NCBI GenBank assembly: GCA_030427205.1
Contig: JAUHXC010000005.1
Location: 62,001 to 126,000 of the forward strand
Origin: a bacterium
GTDB lineage: Bacteria > Myxococcota_A > Bradymonadia > UBA7976 > UBA1532
Direction: 5' to 3'
Length of the DNA stretch: 64,000 nucleotides
Shown: one piece after another, positions 8,312 to 17,047 of the stretch
Layout: each line of letters begins with the position of its first letter
Position numbering within the stretch: position 1 is the stretch's first letter
Notes under the pieces: generated by a model
Database searches by the model: none
What the model was told of the DNA's origin: nothing
What the model saw: the letters and a program-made list of their open reading frames with translations, nothing else
Translations under genes and position numbers: made by a program

Positions 8312-8956
8312 TCAGGATGACGGCAGGCTCGGCGGCGGTCGTCTGCCGGTCCCGAGATCCCGCCGGGCGGCAGCCGATATGTCGGCGATCTGCCGGGCAA
8401 GCCCGGCGCAGGCCTCTTCGATCGGGGTGTCGCTCGGCGGGTGCCACGGATCACCGACCCGTACGACCCCGCGGGTGAACGGGCACGGCATGAGGTAACG
8501 ATCCCACGCTCTGCGCAGCCGATGCCCACGGCGCACCGCGACGCCGACCGGGTAGATCGGCAGCCCCGTGCGACGCGCCAGATAGATGATGCCCGGCTTG
8601 ACCGTGCCCCGCGGCCCGCGCGGCCCGTCGACGGCCATCAACGCCAGCGCGCCGCCGCGCAGCGCGCGCCACAGGCCCCGCAGCGCCGCGGCCCCACCGC
8701 GACTGCTCGATCCGGAGACGTGAGCGATGCCCAGCCGGGCCAGGATGCGTGCCTGCAGACGGCCATCGGCGCTGAGGCTGACGGGCGCGACCAACGGACC
8801 CGCCGGCCGATGGCCCAACAGCGGCAGCTGGTCGCCATGCCAGAAGGCCACCAGCCCCGGTCCATGCAGCGGCGGGCCGAGCCGCCGGAGCCGCAGCGTA
8901 CGCAGCCAGATGCGGATCAACGCGGCGGCGGGCCACGCCAGCCAGCGACGGCTCAT
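8312..8956 (-). CDS. DUF374 family lysophospholipid acyltransferase-like protein
   Basis: A 214-residue protein of the DUF374 family, related to the PlsC/LpxL acyltransferase fold and often encoded near lipopolysaccharide genes. Visible family features are LVAFWHGDQLPLLGH near residues 35-50, VSLSADGRLQARILARLG, SGSSSRGGAAALRGL and MAVDGPRGPRGTVKPGIIYLA. The N-terminus is a hydrophobic, Arg-rich membrane-associating helix. The ATG at 8956 overlaps the stop of the upstream ABC exporter gene by four bases (ATGA), so the two are coupled. A role in acylating or moving a lipid handled by that exporter is inference; the substrate is unknown for most of the family. Confidence 0.85.
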   Translation of the reverse strand: MSRRWLAWPAAALIRIWLRTLRLRRLGPPLHGPGLVAFWHGDQLPLLGHRPAGPLVAPVSLSADGRLQARILARLGIAHVSGSSSRGGAAALRGLWRALRGGALALMAVDGPRGPRGTVKPGIIYLARRTGLPIYPVGVAVRRGHRLRRAWDRYLMPCPFTRGVVRVGDPWHPPSDTPIEEACAGLARQIADISAAARRDLGTGRRPPPSLPSS

Positions 8957-10668
8957 GCGGCCTCTCCGAGGCGCACGACCGCGTCGGCGAGCGCGGCCAC
9001 CGCGGCATCGTGGGTGATGAGCAGCACGGTTCGGCCGCGCGCGACCGTCGGCAGCGCGGCCCGCAGCGCCTCGATCGCCTCGGCGTCGAGGTGGGCGTCG
9101 GGCTCGTCGAGCACGAGGACCGTCGGCGCCCGCACCAACGCCCGGGCGAGCGCGACCCGCTGCCGCTCCCCGCCGGACAGGCCCGCGCCGCCGTCGCCGA
9201 GCGGGGTCTGCCACCCCTCGGGCAGGCGGGCGACGACCCGGTCGAGGCCGACCCGCTGCGCGATCGTATCCAGCCGCTGCCCGCCGCCCTCCGGATCGCC
9301 GAAGAGCACGTTCTCCCGCAGCGTGCCCCGGCCCACGTCGAGGCCCTGGGTGACCCAGCCGATGCCCGCCCGCCAGCGCTCGGCGTCCAGCGTCTCGAGC
9401 GGGCGGCCGTCGATGCGGATCGTGCCGTCGACCGGCGCCATCAGCCCGGCCACGAGCCAGGCGGTGGTGGTCTTGCCCGAGCCGTTGGGGCCGAGGAGCG
9501 CCGTGATCCGCCCCGGCTCCAGCCGCAGATCGAGCCCGTCGAGCACAGTGCGCCCGCCCCGCTCGGCGCGTACGCCGCAGAGCTCGATGACCGGGGCCCC
9601 CGTGGGCGGCGCCGCGTTGCCGCCGACCGGCAACCGTTCGCTGCGTTCGAGCACGTCGGCGATGCGGGCCAGCGCCGCCCGGCCGGGCTGGATGACCTCC
9701 TGCGCCCGCACGAGCCCCTTGATCGGCTGGTAGAGCATCATCAGGGCGGCGAAGAAGCCGATGACGTTCTCCGGGGCGGTCTGGCCGTCGGCGACCCGGC
9801 CCGCGGCGTAGATCAGCGTGCCGGCCAGAGCCGCGGCGCCGAGGACCTCGGTGAACGGCGAGGCGAAGGCCCGAATCCGCACCGAGCGCACGACGGCGAC
9901 GCGCACGGCGTCGACGACCCGCGCGAAGCGGGCCTCGGCCCAGGCGCCGGCGCCGCTGAGCTGGATCAAAGCGAGCCGGCCCAGCTGATCGGTCAGCTCG
10001 AGACCCATCGCGCCGGTCTCGGCGTGGGCGTCGCCGGCCGCCCGCCGCAGTCGGCGCGCGAAGCGGGCCACCGGCCAGAAGGCGAGCGGATAGACGGCGA
10101 ACGCCACCAGGGCCAGCCACGGGTCGAGGGCGATACAGACGGCGATCAGCGCGATCGCCTGCAGGCCGTCGCGCAGGACGGCCGCGACCCCATCGACGAG
10201 CAAGCGCTCCGCGGCGGCGGCGTCGTGGGTCATCCGGCTGACGAGATCACCGAGGCCCAGGGCCAGCATCAGGTCCGGGGGCAGCCGCAGCACCCGCCGG
10301 TGTACGGTGCGCCGCAAGTCGGCGACCACCGTCTGGCCCAAGCGGGCGAGACCGACCGCGTGGCGATGAAAGGCCAGCGCCTTGACCAGCGCCACCGCCA
10401 CGATGATGGCGGGCAGGGCCAGCCGCAGGGTCTCGAGATCGGGCGGCGGCGGCAGGTGCGGCGCCAGCCAGACCGGCCAGCGCAGCCCGCCTCCCCCGAA
10501 GAGCGCCCGCAGCGCCGGACCAGCCAGGGCGCCGTAGGCCGCGGTGCACGCCGCGAGCAGCCCGGCCCAGGCCGAGATCCGGAGCACATGGGACCAACGG
10601 CCGCGCAGCAGTCGGCGCACGAGCGGCTCGCGATGCAGCGGTCGGTCGACGGGCGTGGTCTCGGTCAC
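8953..10668 (-). CDS. MsbA-like ABC exporter (fused membrane and ATPase domains)
   Basis: A 571-residue half-transporter that should work as a homodimer in the inner membrane. Residues 1-330 form the transmembrane domain with about six helices. Residues 358-571 are the ATPase: Walker A GPNGSGKT at 393-400, a Q-loop within GWVTQGLDVG, signature LSGGERQRVALARAL, Walker B VLVLDEPDAHLD and an H-loop in LLITHDA. The family includes lipid A flippases, drug exporters and others. Coupling to a DUF374 acyltransferase, with lpxK and lpxL nearby, favours a lipid substrate, but MsbA identity is inferred. The start is GTG at 10668; upstream in-frame sequence is not typical of the family. Confidence 0.88.
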   Translation of the reverse strand: MTETTPVDRPLHREPLVRRLLRGRWSHVLRISAWAGLLAACTAAYGALAGPALRALFGGGGLRWPVWLAPHLPPPPDLETLRLALPAIIVAVALVKALAFHRHAVGLARLGQTVVADLRRTVHRRVLRLPPDLMLALGLGDLVSRMTHDAAAAERLLVDGVAAVLRDGLQAIALIAVCIALDPWLALVAFAVYPLAFWPVARFARRLRRAAGDAHAETGAMGLELTDQLGRLALIQLSGAGAWAEARFARVVDAVRVAVVRSVRIRAFASPFTEVLGAAALAGTLIYAAGRVADGQTAPENVIGFFAALMMLYQPIKGLVRAQEVIQPGRAALARIADVLERSERLPVGGNAAPPTGAPVIELCGVRAERGGRTVLDGLDLRLEPGRITALLGPNGSGKTTTAWLVAGLMAPVDGTIRIDGRPLETLDAERWRAGIGWVTQGLDVGRGTLRENVLFGDPEGGGQRLDTIAQRVGLDRVVARLPEGWQTPLGDGGAGLSGGERQRVALARALVRAPTVLVLDEPDAHLDAEAIEALRAALPTVARGRTVLLITHDAAVAALADAVVRLGEAA

Positions 10669-10774
10669 GATGGCTCGGTGGTGGGCGTGGCGGCGGCACG
10701 GTAGACCACCGCCCGGCGGCCGGCAACCGCGCCGCTCGGCCCGACTCGGCGCGATGGGCGCACGCAACTGCCGG

Positions 10775-10803
10775 TTGCCGAGCCTGCTACGCCGGTCTAC
10801 GCT
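10775..10803 (+). promoter_or_regulatory. Candidate sigma-70 promoter with leaderless geometry
   Basis: TTGCCG at 10775-10780, a 17-base spacer and TACGCT at 10798-10803. The ATG at 10810 begins six bases after the -10 hexamer, which puts the transcription start at or beside the start codon. No ribosome binding site precedes the ATG. Confidence 0.5.
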
Positions 10804-10809
10804 CGCAGC

Positions 10810-11622
10810 ATGCCCACCAACGACGACCTCCCGCCCACTCGGTTGCGCTTCGAAGACCCGGAGACCTTCCTGGCCTTCTACGACAAGCAGCTCGAGCGCT
10901 CGGTGGTCGGTGTACGTCACCCGCGACCGCTGCCGGCGGGCACCGCGCTCCGCGTCATCATCAGCCCGCCGGGCGCGGGCGATCGGCTGCAGCTGGCCGG
11001 TCGGGTCGAGCGGGCCCGCCCGCGCGCGGACGGCTCGGCCCGGCTCAAGGTGCGCGTCGAGACCGATGCGGCCGATCGCGCCTGGCTCGAAGCCTATGTC
11101 TCCGGTCTGCGGGCCGGCGTCGGCGCTGCGCTGCGCGATCCGACGTCGTCGCTGGACATGCTGGACGGCGCCACCTACTACGCGCTGCTCGGCCTCGAGC
11201 CGGATGCCGAGCACGCCCAGATCCGCATCCGCTTCGCCGAGAGCCTGCGCCGGGCGAACGCGACGGGCGCGCCCGACCGACTGCGGCGACGGCTGACCGA
11301 AGCGTATGGGGTCTTGCGCGACCCCCGCTTGCGGGCGGTCTACGACGCGGGCCTGCGCGGGCCGCTCGCGCGGCGCCAGGTGCGGCTGGAGCCGATCTCG
11401 GCGACGGCGGCTTCACCGGCGAGCCCGAACCGATTGGGCGATCAGTACTGGCGCCTGGCGCGCCGCACCTTGGAGCAGGCGCGCACCCAGAGCGGCGATC
11501 GACGCGCCGCCGCGCAGGAGGCCCTCCGGCTGCTGCGGGTCGCGACGGTCTTCGACCCGCAGGGCGAGCACATCCGTCACGCGATGCAGCATGTGCAGAC
11601 GCTGGTCGCGCAGCAGCGGTGA
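10810..11622 (+). CDS. Protein with PilZ-like N-terminus and degenerate J domain
   Basis: A 270-residue soluble protein. Residues about 10-100 resemble the PilZ-like domains common in myxobacterial proteins (VVGVRHPRPLPAGTALRVII, RLQLAGRVERARPR); a c-di-GMP RxxxR motif is not evident. Residues 122-182 are a J-like domain: TYYALLGLEPDAEHAQIRIRF opens helices I-II and LTEAYGVLRDPRLRAVYDAGL matches the later helices, but the HPD tripeptide needed to stimulate DnaK is absent (the loop reads RANATG). The C-terminal 80 residues are helical. It therefore probably binds proteins without acting as a classic DnaK co-chaperone. It is divergent from the ABC exporter and convergent with the next TPR gene. 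Confidence 0.8.
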   Translation: MPTNDDLPPTRLRFEDPETFLAFYDKQLERSVVGVRHPRPLPAGTALRVIISPPGAGDRLQLAGRVERARPRADGSARLKVRVETDAADRAWLEAYVSGLRAGVGAALRDPTSSLDMLDGATYYALLGLEPDAEHAQIRIRFAESLRRANATGAPDRLRRRLTEAYGVLRDPRLRAVYDAGLRGPLARRQVRLEPISATAASPASPNRLGDQYWRLARRTLEQARTQSGDRRAAAQEALRLLRVATVFDPQGEHIRHAMQHVQTLVAQQR

Positions 11623-11670
11623 GCGGGCTCAGCACGACGAGGCCGCTCGTGCGGGGATGGACGGCGCCCG

Positions 11671-12459
11671 TCAGAAGTCGAACGAGTACCCGAGATAGCC
11701 GCCGTCGGGTGCCGCCCCGACCTCGACCCGCGCGGTCGCGCTGTCCGCCCGGGTCCACAAGAAGACCGCCGCGCCGACCGCCACCGCGCCGGTGACGAAC
11801 GCGATGTCGGCGATGAGCGCGCTCTGCTCGGCGCCGTCCTTGAACTCGAGGGTGCCGGCCCGGGTCTGCTCGGCCCGCGCTTTCGACGCCTGATCGAGCG
11901 CGTCGAGGCCAAAGTACGTGCCCGCGCCCGCGGCGGCGATGCCCACGCCGAGCGCGATCCACGGCAGCGGGTCGACCGACGGCTGCACGAGCGGCGTCTC
12001 GATGCCCACGTCGTCGGCGATCTCACCGAGATCTGCCGGTGCGGGCGTCGGCTCACCGCCAAGCTCGCGGATCCGGTGGATCACGGCCGTCTCGTCGGCG
12101 GGCTTGGTCGCCAGATAGGCCCGGTACCACTCGATCGCGCCCTCTTTGTCGCCGAGCTTCTCGCGGCTGCGGGCGATGTTGAACAGCAGGTCGCGGTGGT
12201 TGGTGAGCACGAACGCCTTCTGGAAGTCGATGGCGGCCTGCTCGAAGCGCCCTTGGCGATAGTGCCCCAGCGCGTCGAAGAAGAGCGTCTCGGCCTTGTC
12301 GAGGGTCTCCTGGTCGAGCGCCGCGATCTCGGCGACGACCGCTGGCTCGTCGGACTCCGTGGCCCACGCCGGCTGCGGCAAACCGAGCCACGGCAGAGCA
12401 GCGGCGCAGAGCGTCACCGCCCACCGGGTTGATGCCTGCCTGTCGAAACCGAGCGCCAT
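11671..12459 (-). CDS. Exported TPR protein with C-terminal membrane segments
   Basis: A 262-residue protein with a signal peptide ending near ATES (about residue 35). TPR-like helices follow at about 50-125 (AETLFFDALGHYRQGRFEQAAIDF, LLFNIARSREKLGDKEGAIEWYRAYL). Two hydrophobic stretches lie at about 165-185 (PWIALGVGIAAAGAGTYFGL) and 215-235 (FVTGAVAVGAAVFLW). The form is common among myxobacterial envelope proteins of unknown function. The ATG at 12459 has GGAGG at good spacing; a TTG directly before it is not needed. It lies downstream of the MopE-like gene after a 123-base gap with its own candidate promoter, so it may be separate from the large operon. It resembles the TPR/membrane protein at 18198-18944 in design. 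Confidence 0.75.
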   Translation of the reverse strand: MALGFDRQASTRWAVTLCAAALPWLGLPQPAWATESDEPAVVAEIAALDQETLDKAETLFFDALGHYRQGRFEQAAIDFQKAFVLTNHRDLLFNIARSREKLGDKEGAIEWYRAYLATKPADETAVIHRIRELGGEPTPAPADLGEIADDVGIETPLVQPSVDPLPWIALGVGIAAAGAGTYFGLDALDQASKARAEQTRAGTLEFKDGAEQSALIADIAFVTGAVAVGAAVFLWTRADSATARVEVGAAPDGGYLGYSFDF

Positions 12460-12485
12460 CAAACGCCTCCATCATGGCCAAGGGC

Positions 12486-12515
12486 AGCGTACGGTCCCTC
12501 GGGGTCGGATGCCAG
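12486..12515 (-). promoter_or_regulatory. Candidate promoter for the exported TPR gene
   Basis: On the minus strand, CTGGCA (12515-12510), an 18-base spacer and TACGCT (12491-12486). The ATG at 12459 is 26 bases downstream and has its own GGAGG. Match quality is moderate. Confidence 0.35.
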
Positions 12516-12582
12516 TTCCACGTTCTCGCAGCCGGCGACCCCGCTACACGTCCGCTCGACGCGCTGACGGGCGGGCCGCCGT

Positions 12583-15500
12583 TCACTCCGGGCAGATCCC
12601 CAGTGGTACGCCGCAGGCGATATCTGCCGACGTGCCCGAGCGGCCGGAGGGCGCCTCTCGGCGTTCTCCACAGCCAGCGAAGTTCAATACGCCGCCTTCG
12701 CCCGGATTGCCGCCATTCTCGACCTGTACGCGTTCGAGGCCCGTCGCATCGGCGACCACATCGGCCGAGCCGATGGCACGCACGAAGCGGACCGCAGAGG
12801 TCGCCGGCTCGACCCTCAGGATCGCGATCGAAGGACCGCCAGAAGCACCCGCCGAGCTGCCGCCGCATCCGCCGGGGCCGCCGACTCCACCCAGACCACC
12901 GCCCGAGCAGCCCTCACATCCGGATCCACCGCTGCCGCCGAGCCCGCCCGTGCGGTTACGCCCGCCCGCCTCGCCATCACCGCCATCTCCGCCCGTCCCG
13001 GTTCGGATCGCGGTCTGAAACACGGCGACCGTGCCGCCGTCGACGATCAATCCGAAAGAGCCGCCTCCGCCATCCGCACCGGTCGCCCCCTTGCCCGGAC
13101 AGCCACCGTTCCCGCCACCGCCGCCGCCGCCGCCCACGCCTCCACCGACGCTCCGACCGCCGCCACCACCGCCGCCGCCGCCTCCGGGTACACCGTCCTG
13201 GCCGGGCCCGCTGCTCCGCGGCTCCCACGGGATCTCCTCATCGGAGGCCTGCCCCGCCGGAGACCCCGCCAACGAGTCGCGGCCATGCTCTCCGGCCGTG
13301 CCGTCGCTGCCCGCCTCACCGCTGTCGGTGCCTGGACGGGCGGCAGGGCCGCCAGCGGCCTCCTCGCCTCCCGCTGAGCCGGGGCCACCGGGCTCACCCG
13401 ACCGGCCGGCATTTCCGCCCCGACCACCCCGGGCGATCAGGAACTGCTGTTCGGGCCCGTCGTCCGTCACGACACACGCCGGCGCGACCGCGCCGCCGCC
13501 GCCCTGACCGGGGTCGAGAACATCTTCGTCGTGATCGGTTCCGGCGTCGCCATCGACCGCGCCGTTGGGCCCGTCGTCGCCTCGCTCGCCATCCGCCCCG
13601 TTGCGGCCGTTTCCGGCGATCAGGATGCTGTTGGCGATGGTCAGATGGGCCCCGACGTCCCGGGCGACAATCACGGCGCTGCTGCGCGTCGCATCGTCGA
13701 TGCCGTTCGACGCCCTCAGCTCGACATTGTCGAGCAGCGTATCCACGGTCAGATTCGAGTATCGCAGCAGCGCGTGGTGACCCCCGAGGATGGTCTTGTC
13801 GTCGTCATCGGTATCGTCGGTCAATCGGATCCGGCGCCATGGGTGCTCGCGCGCCAGCAGAGCGTTCTGCTGATCGACGGGCATGCCGGTGAGGTCCACG
13901 TCGCGGCCGGGCTCATAGTCGTACCCACCCAGGATCGAGACCCCGTCGGGCACATCGAGCCCGCTCGGCAGGTCGTACTCGCCGACGGCCAGCACGATCG
14001 TCGCCGGCTCGCCCGCGTTGTGCGCATTCAACGCCTCTGCGAGGCTGCCATAGGGCGCAGCCGGCTCACCTTCCGGGTCCAGTCCCACGTACGACGCACC
14101 CGACCCCCCGTCACCGAAGCCGGGCACGACGAAGACGAAGCCGGCGTTCCGCGACGCGTCGACGACACCGTCACAGTCTCTGTCATCGAAGGCTTGATAC
14201 TCTTCGGCTGACTCACACTCACAGATGCCATCGGGCGCGGCCGGCAGGATATCGAAGAAGCCCGGCTGACAGCCCGTCGCGATGCACTCACCCATGGCAC
14301 AACGGAACGTGGCGTTGTAGGTCACGCCCTCCCGCATGTTGCAGTCATTGCCGCACCCACCACAGTTGAGCGGATCGTCCTGCGGCGTCGCCTCGTCCAT
14401 CGAGCCGTCGCAGTCGTCGTCGACCCCGTTGCCGCAGATCTCCGCCTGGCCGAACTCTCCGGGGCAGAGACCGCACAGCGGGTTGAAGCCGGCCTCCTCG
14501 ACCATGCCATCACAGTCATCGTCGATCTGGGCAGCGCCACCGGCCTCGCATGTGGGATCCGCAGGTGCGATCGCACCCATGCACGGCGTGAGCTCGCCGG
14601 CGCCGCCCTCGACGCATCGCTGAACCCCCGGCAGACAGATGCCGACACCGCGGCTCGGCTCGGGCACATCGCCCCAACACTCCCGCTCGGGCACCCCGTC
14701 ATCGATGATCCCGTTGCAGTCGTTATCACGACCGTCGCAGATCTCGTCTTCCGGCGCGTCCTGCTCCGGTTCACAGATCGGCGTCGCTTCATCGAGGCAG
14801 ACCACCCGCCCGAGAGCCTGACAGGGGTTGGCTGGATCGGGGACATCACACGCCTCCCCCGGCGCCGGACCGCCCATGCCACCGAGCGTGAAGTCCTCGT
14901 CGATGAAGCCATCACAGTCCTCGTCCTGCCCGTTGCAGACCTCCTCGACGTCGCCAGCGACCGGCATCATCGTCATCGGATCCAGACACGGCCCCCAGCG
15001 ATGGTCGGGTCCGCAGGTCTGCAATCCATCCGGGCAGTCCCCCTCGACGTTGCACTCACGGGTCATGCCGGGCTCGGGACAGCAGCCGACGAAGCCCTCG
15101 TCGATGCGCCCGTCACAGTTATTGTCCAATCCATCGCAGACCTCATCGCCCCCGACATCGGGACAGACGGCGACCCGCCCGGTCTCATCGCATGTCCAGA
15201 CCGCTCTGCACTGCCCGTCGGCGCCCATGTTCGGCTCTGCATCGCCGCAGAGCTCACCGAGCTCGACCGAGGCGCCCTGCCCGTCGACCGTCTCGTCCGC
15301 GTCGCCGTCACAGTCGTCATCCCCTGCGGAACACACCGCCGTCGGGGCCCCGTCAGCCCAGGTGACGCTGCACGGGCCGGGGCGCCCGAAGCGCAGCACG
15401 CGTCCCGCTCCGCCATCGGACTGCTCGAGAACAGCGGGCTCCCGATAGAGCTTCAGAATGCACCCCTGATCGGGGTCACAGCCCGCGGACGGCGGCAGCG

Positions 15501-15861
15501 AACCGCCGCTGCATGCGGAGAGTTGTGCCGACGCGCTGTCGAATACGAACAGCCCGGCCTCGATCCGCGCGTCGCGGCTCACGGCGGCCTCACCGCTGGC
15601 GGGCTGCAAGCTGTCGCCGTCCCACCGGATGTCGAGCGTGGCCCGCTCCCCCAGATCCGAAGCGATGACGAGGCAGCCAGCCACGGCTCGGCTGGCCGCA
15701 CGAGCCCGCATGGTCGATACACAGGCGCCTTGCCCGTCTGCGTCGAGGCACTCGCTGATCTCGATGGCGAGCGCGCCGCCTTCGTACCGGTAGATGACCT
15801 CTGGATCGCAGGCGAGCCCCATGCACCCGAGCAGCACGAGCCCGCTCAACCTCCAGCCCAT
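12583..15861 (-). CDS. Large lipoprotein with MopE-like metal-binding repeats, beta-helix and Gly-rich region
   Basis: A 1,092-residue surface or periplasmic lipoprotein. The signal ends in lipobox MGLAC (Cys18). Residues about 170-560 hold seven acidic DxDCDGxxDE-type motifs, for example DGLDNNCDGRIDEG, GQDEDCDGFIDED and DNDCNGIIDDG, matching the putative metal-binding motif named after the copper-associated protein MopE; Cys residues are frequent here. Residues about 590-760 resemble a right-handed beta-helix (PYGSLAEALNAH, IVLAVGEYDLPSGLDVPDGV, ILGGYDYEPG). A Gly-rich stretch with runs of up to ten Gly at about 885-980 follows and then a short C-terminal domain. ATG at 15861, 26 bases after the PEGA gene, makes it the last gene of the operon. 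Metal binding is inferred from the motif; no function is known. Confidence 0.85.
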   Translation of the reverse strand: MGWRLSGLVLLGCMGLACDPEVIYRYEGGALAIEISECLDADGQGACVSTMRARAASRAVAGCLVIASDLGERATLDIRWDGDSLQPASGEAAVSRDARIEAGLFVFDSASAQLSACSGGSLPPSAGCDPDQGCILKLYREPAVLEQSDGGAGRVLRFGRPGPCSVTWADGAPTAVCSAGDDDCDGDADETVDGQGASVELGELCGDAEPNMGADGQCRAVWTCDETGRVAVCPDVGGDEVCDGLDNNCDGRIDEGFVGCCPEPGMTRECNVEGDCPDGLQTCGPDHRWGPCLDPMTMMPVAGDVEEVCNGQDEDCDGFIDEDFTLGGMGGPAPGEACDVPDPANPCQALGRVVCLDEATPICEPEQDAPEDEICDGRDNDCNGIIDDGVPERECWGDVPEPSRGVGICLPGVQRCVEGGAGELTPCMGAIAPADPTCEAGGAAQIDDDCDGMVEEAGFNPLCGLCPGEFGQAEICGNGVDDDCDGSMDEATPQDDPLNCGGCGNDCNMREGVTYNATFRCAMGECIATGCQPGFFDILPAAPDGICECESAEEYQAFDDRDCDGVVDASRNAGFVFVVPGFGDGGSGASYVGLDPEGEPAAPYGSLAEALNAHNAGEPATIVLAVGEYDLPSGLDVPDGVSILGGYDYEPGRDVDLTGMPVDQQNALLAREHPWRRIRLTDDTDDDDKTILGGHHALLRYSNLTVDTLLDNVELRASNGIDDATRSSAVIVARDVGAHLTIANSILIAGNGRNGADGERGDDGPNGAVDGDAGTDHDEDVLDPGQGGGGAVAPACVVTDDGPEQQFLIARGGRGGNAGRSGEPGGPGSAGGEEAAGGPAARPGTDSGEAGSDGTAGEHGRDSLAGSPAGQASDEEIPWEPRSSGPGQDGVPGGGGGGGGGGRSVGGGVGGGGGGGGNGGCPGKGATGADGGGGSFGLIVDGGTVAVFQTAIRTGTGGDGGDGEAGGRNRTGGLGGSGGSGCEGCSGGGLGGVGGPGGCGGSSAGASGGPSIAILRVEPATSAVRFVRAIGSADVVADATGLERVQVENGGNPGEGGVLNFAGCGERREAPSGRSGTSADIACGVPLGICPE

Positions 15862-15887
15862 GTGCGACTCCCCTTCGCAGCCAGGAA

Positions 15888-17045
15888 CTATTCGACCCGG
15901 AACAATGTCGGCGCGAAGCGATCGGGCGTCGGCAGAGCGTCAGCAGGGTCGAGCCCTTCGTCGAAGCGCGCCTTCCAGTACTCTGTCAGGGCTGGCCGGT
16001 GCCCGTCCACCTCGGCGGGGAACTTCGCGTCGAAGCGCTCGAGGCCGAAGTCGCCGAAGCTGTAGATGGTGAGTTCGAGCTGACCGTCTTCGGTGGGGTT
16101 GATGTAGCCGGCGATGAGCTCGGCCGCGCCGAAGGTCTCGGTGAGGGTGAACATCAGGTCGCTGATGTAGCCGTCGCTGTAGGCGTCTTCGCCGCGGTAG
16201 AGCAGCTCGGCGAGCGGATCGTACTCATCGTCGCGATTGCGGGCGTCCTTCAGCCGGGCCCGCACCGACTCGCTCTTGCCGTTCTCGAGGCTGACGAGGT
16301 CGCCCCAGCGCACATAGCCCGCTTTGCGCACCTCGACCAGATGCGGCCCGGCCGGGCTGAACGGATTGATATAGGGCAGGTTCTGACCGACGATGCCGAC
16401 CGCCCGCCCATCGACGTACACATGCGCGCCGTCGACGTTGGCGGTGACCCGCAGCTCGGCGGTGCCGGCGATGCTGCTCTCGCCGCACTTGTCGGCGAGC
16501 GGCTCGAACTGTTCGAGCGGGCCGGCGCTGCCGGCGAGGTTGCGGGTCAGCGAGACGTAGGCGCAGTAGCGCTCGACAGCCTTCTTGTCCTGCCCGGCCG
16601 CGCTGCCGGCCAGATAGTAGTAGAAGAAGATGCCGCGCAGCAGCGCCGTATCTGCCGCGTACGGGATGGCTTTCTTGTAGAAGCGCTCGGCGCGGAAGAG
16701 CTGCTCGATCGCCTCTTCGGCGTCGTCCTTCTCCATCGCCCGCTGGGCGTCGTTGAAGTGACGTCGCGCCTTGGTGATGTCGCTCTTGGAGAGGTAGCCG
16801 ACGTCGTAGCGCGGCTCGATCGCCATGCTGCGCGGCCGCTCGGGGTTCGACTCACGGGCGAAGTCGTACATGTTGCGCAGGTCGCGCTCGATGCGCACCG
16901 CCGTATTCGCATCGGCGCCGTCACGGGCAAAGACCAGGATCACCGCCTCGGTCTCGCCGGCGTCGGCCGCCTGGGCCGTCCACGGCAAACCCAAGGTCAG
17001 GCCGATGGCCAGGGCCAGAATGCGCCGACCGCTGCCCCGCTGCAT
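15888..17045 (-). CDS. Exported PEGA-domain protein with TPR-like N-terminal half
   Basis: A 385-residue protein with a signal peptide cleaved near QAADA. Residues 30-185 are helical and include DAEEAIEQLFRAERFYKKAI, TPR-like. Residues about 195-265 are a PEGA domain (ELRVTANVDGAHVYVDGRAVGI, then HLVEVRKAGYVRW), a small beta fold common in exported myxobacterial proteins. The C-terminal 120 residues are unrecognised. ATG at 17045 begins two bases after the stop of the TolB-like gene, so translation is probably coupled; a GTG six bases upstream is an alternative. It acts in the periplasm, partners unknown. The kinase upstream of this operon also carries PEGA domains, a possible functional tie. 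Confidence 0.8.
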   Translation of the reverse strand: MQRGSGRRILALAIGLTLGLPWTAQAADAGETEAVILVFARDGADANTAVRIERDLRNMYDFARESNPERPRSMAIEPRYDVGYLSKSDITKARRHFNDAQRAMEKDDAEEAIEQLFRAERFYKKAIPYAADTALLRGIFFYYYLAGSAAGQDKKAVERYCAYVSLTRNLAGSAGPLEQFEPLADKCGESSIAGTAELRVTANVDGAHVYVDGRAVGIVGQNLPYINPFSPAGPHLVEVRKAGYVRWGDLVSLENGKSESVRARLKDARNRDDEYDPLAELLYRGEDAYSDGYISDLMFTLTETFGAAELIAGYINPTEDGQLELTIYSFGDFGLERFDAKFPAEVDGHRPALTEYWKARFDEGLDPADALPTPDRFAPTLFRVE

Positions 17046-17047
17046 GC

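Noticed and set aside
13040..13200. Dense GGC/GCC runs that could be taken for a structural DNA repeat or a CRISPR-like array.
   Set aside because: They encode poly-Gly in the MopE-like lipoprotein; there is no regular repeat-spacer structure. I saw no CRISPR array anywhere in the window.
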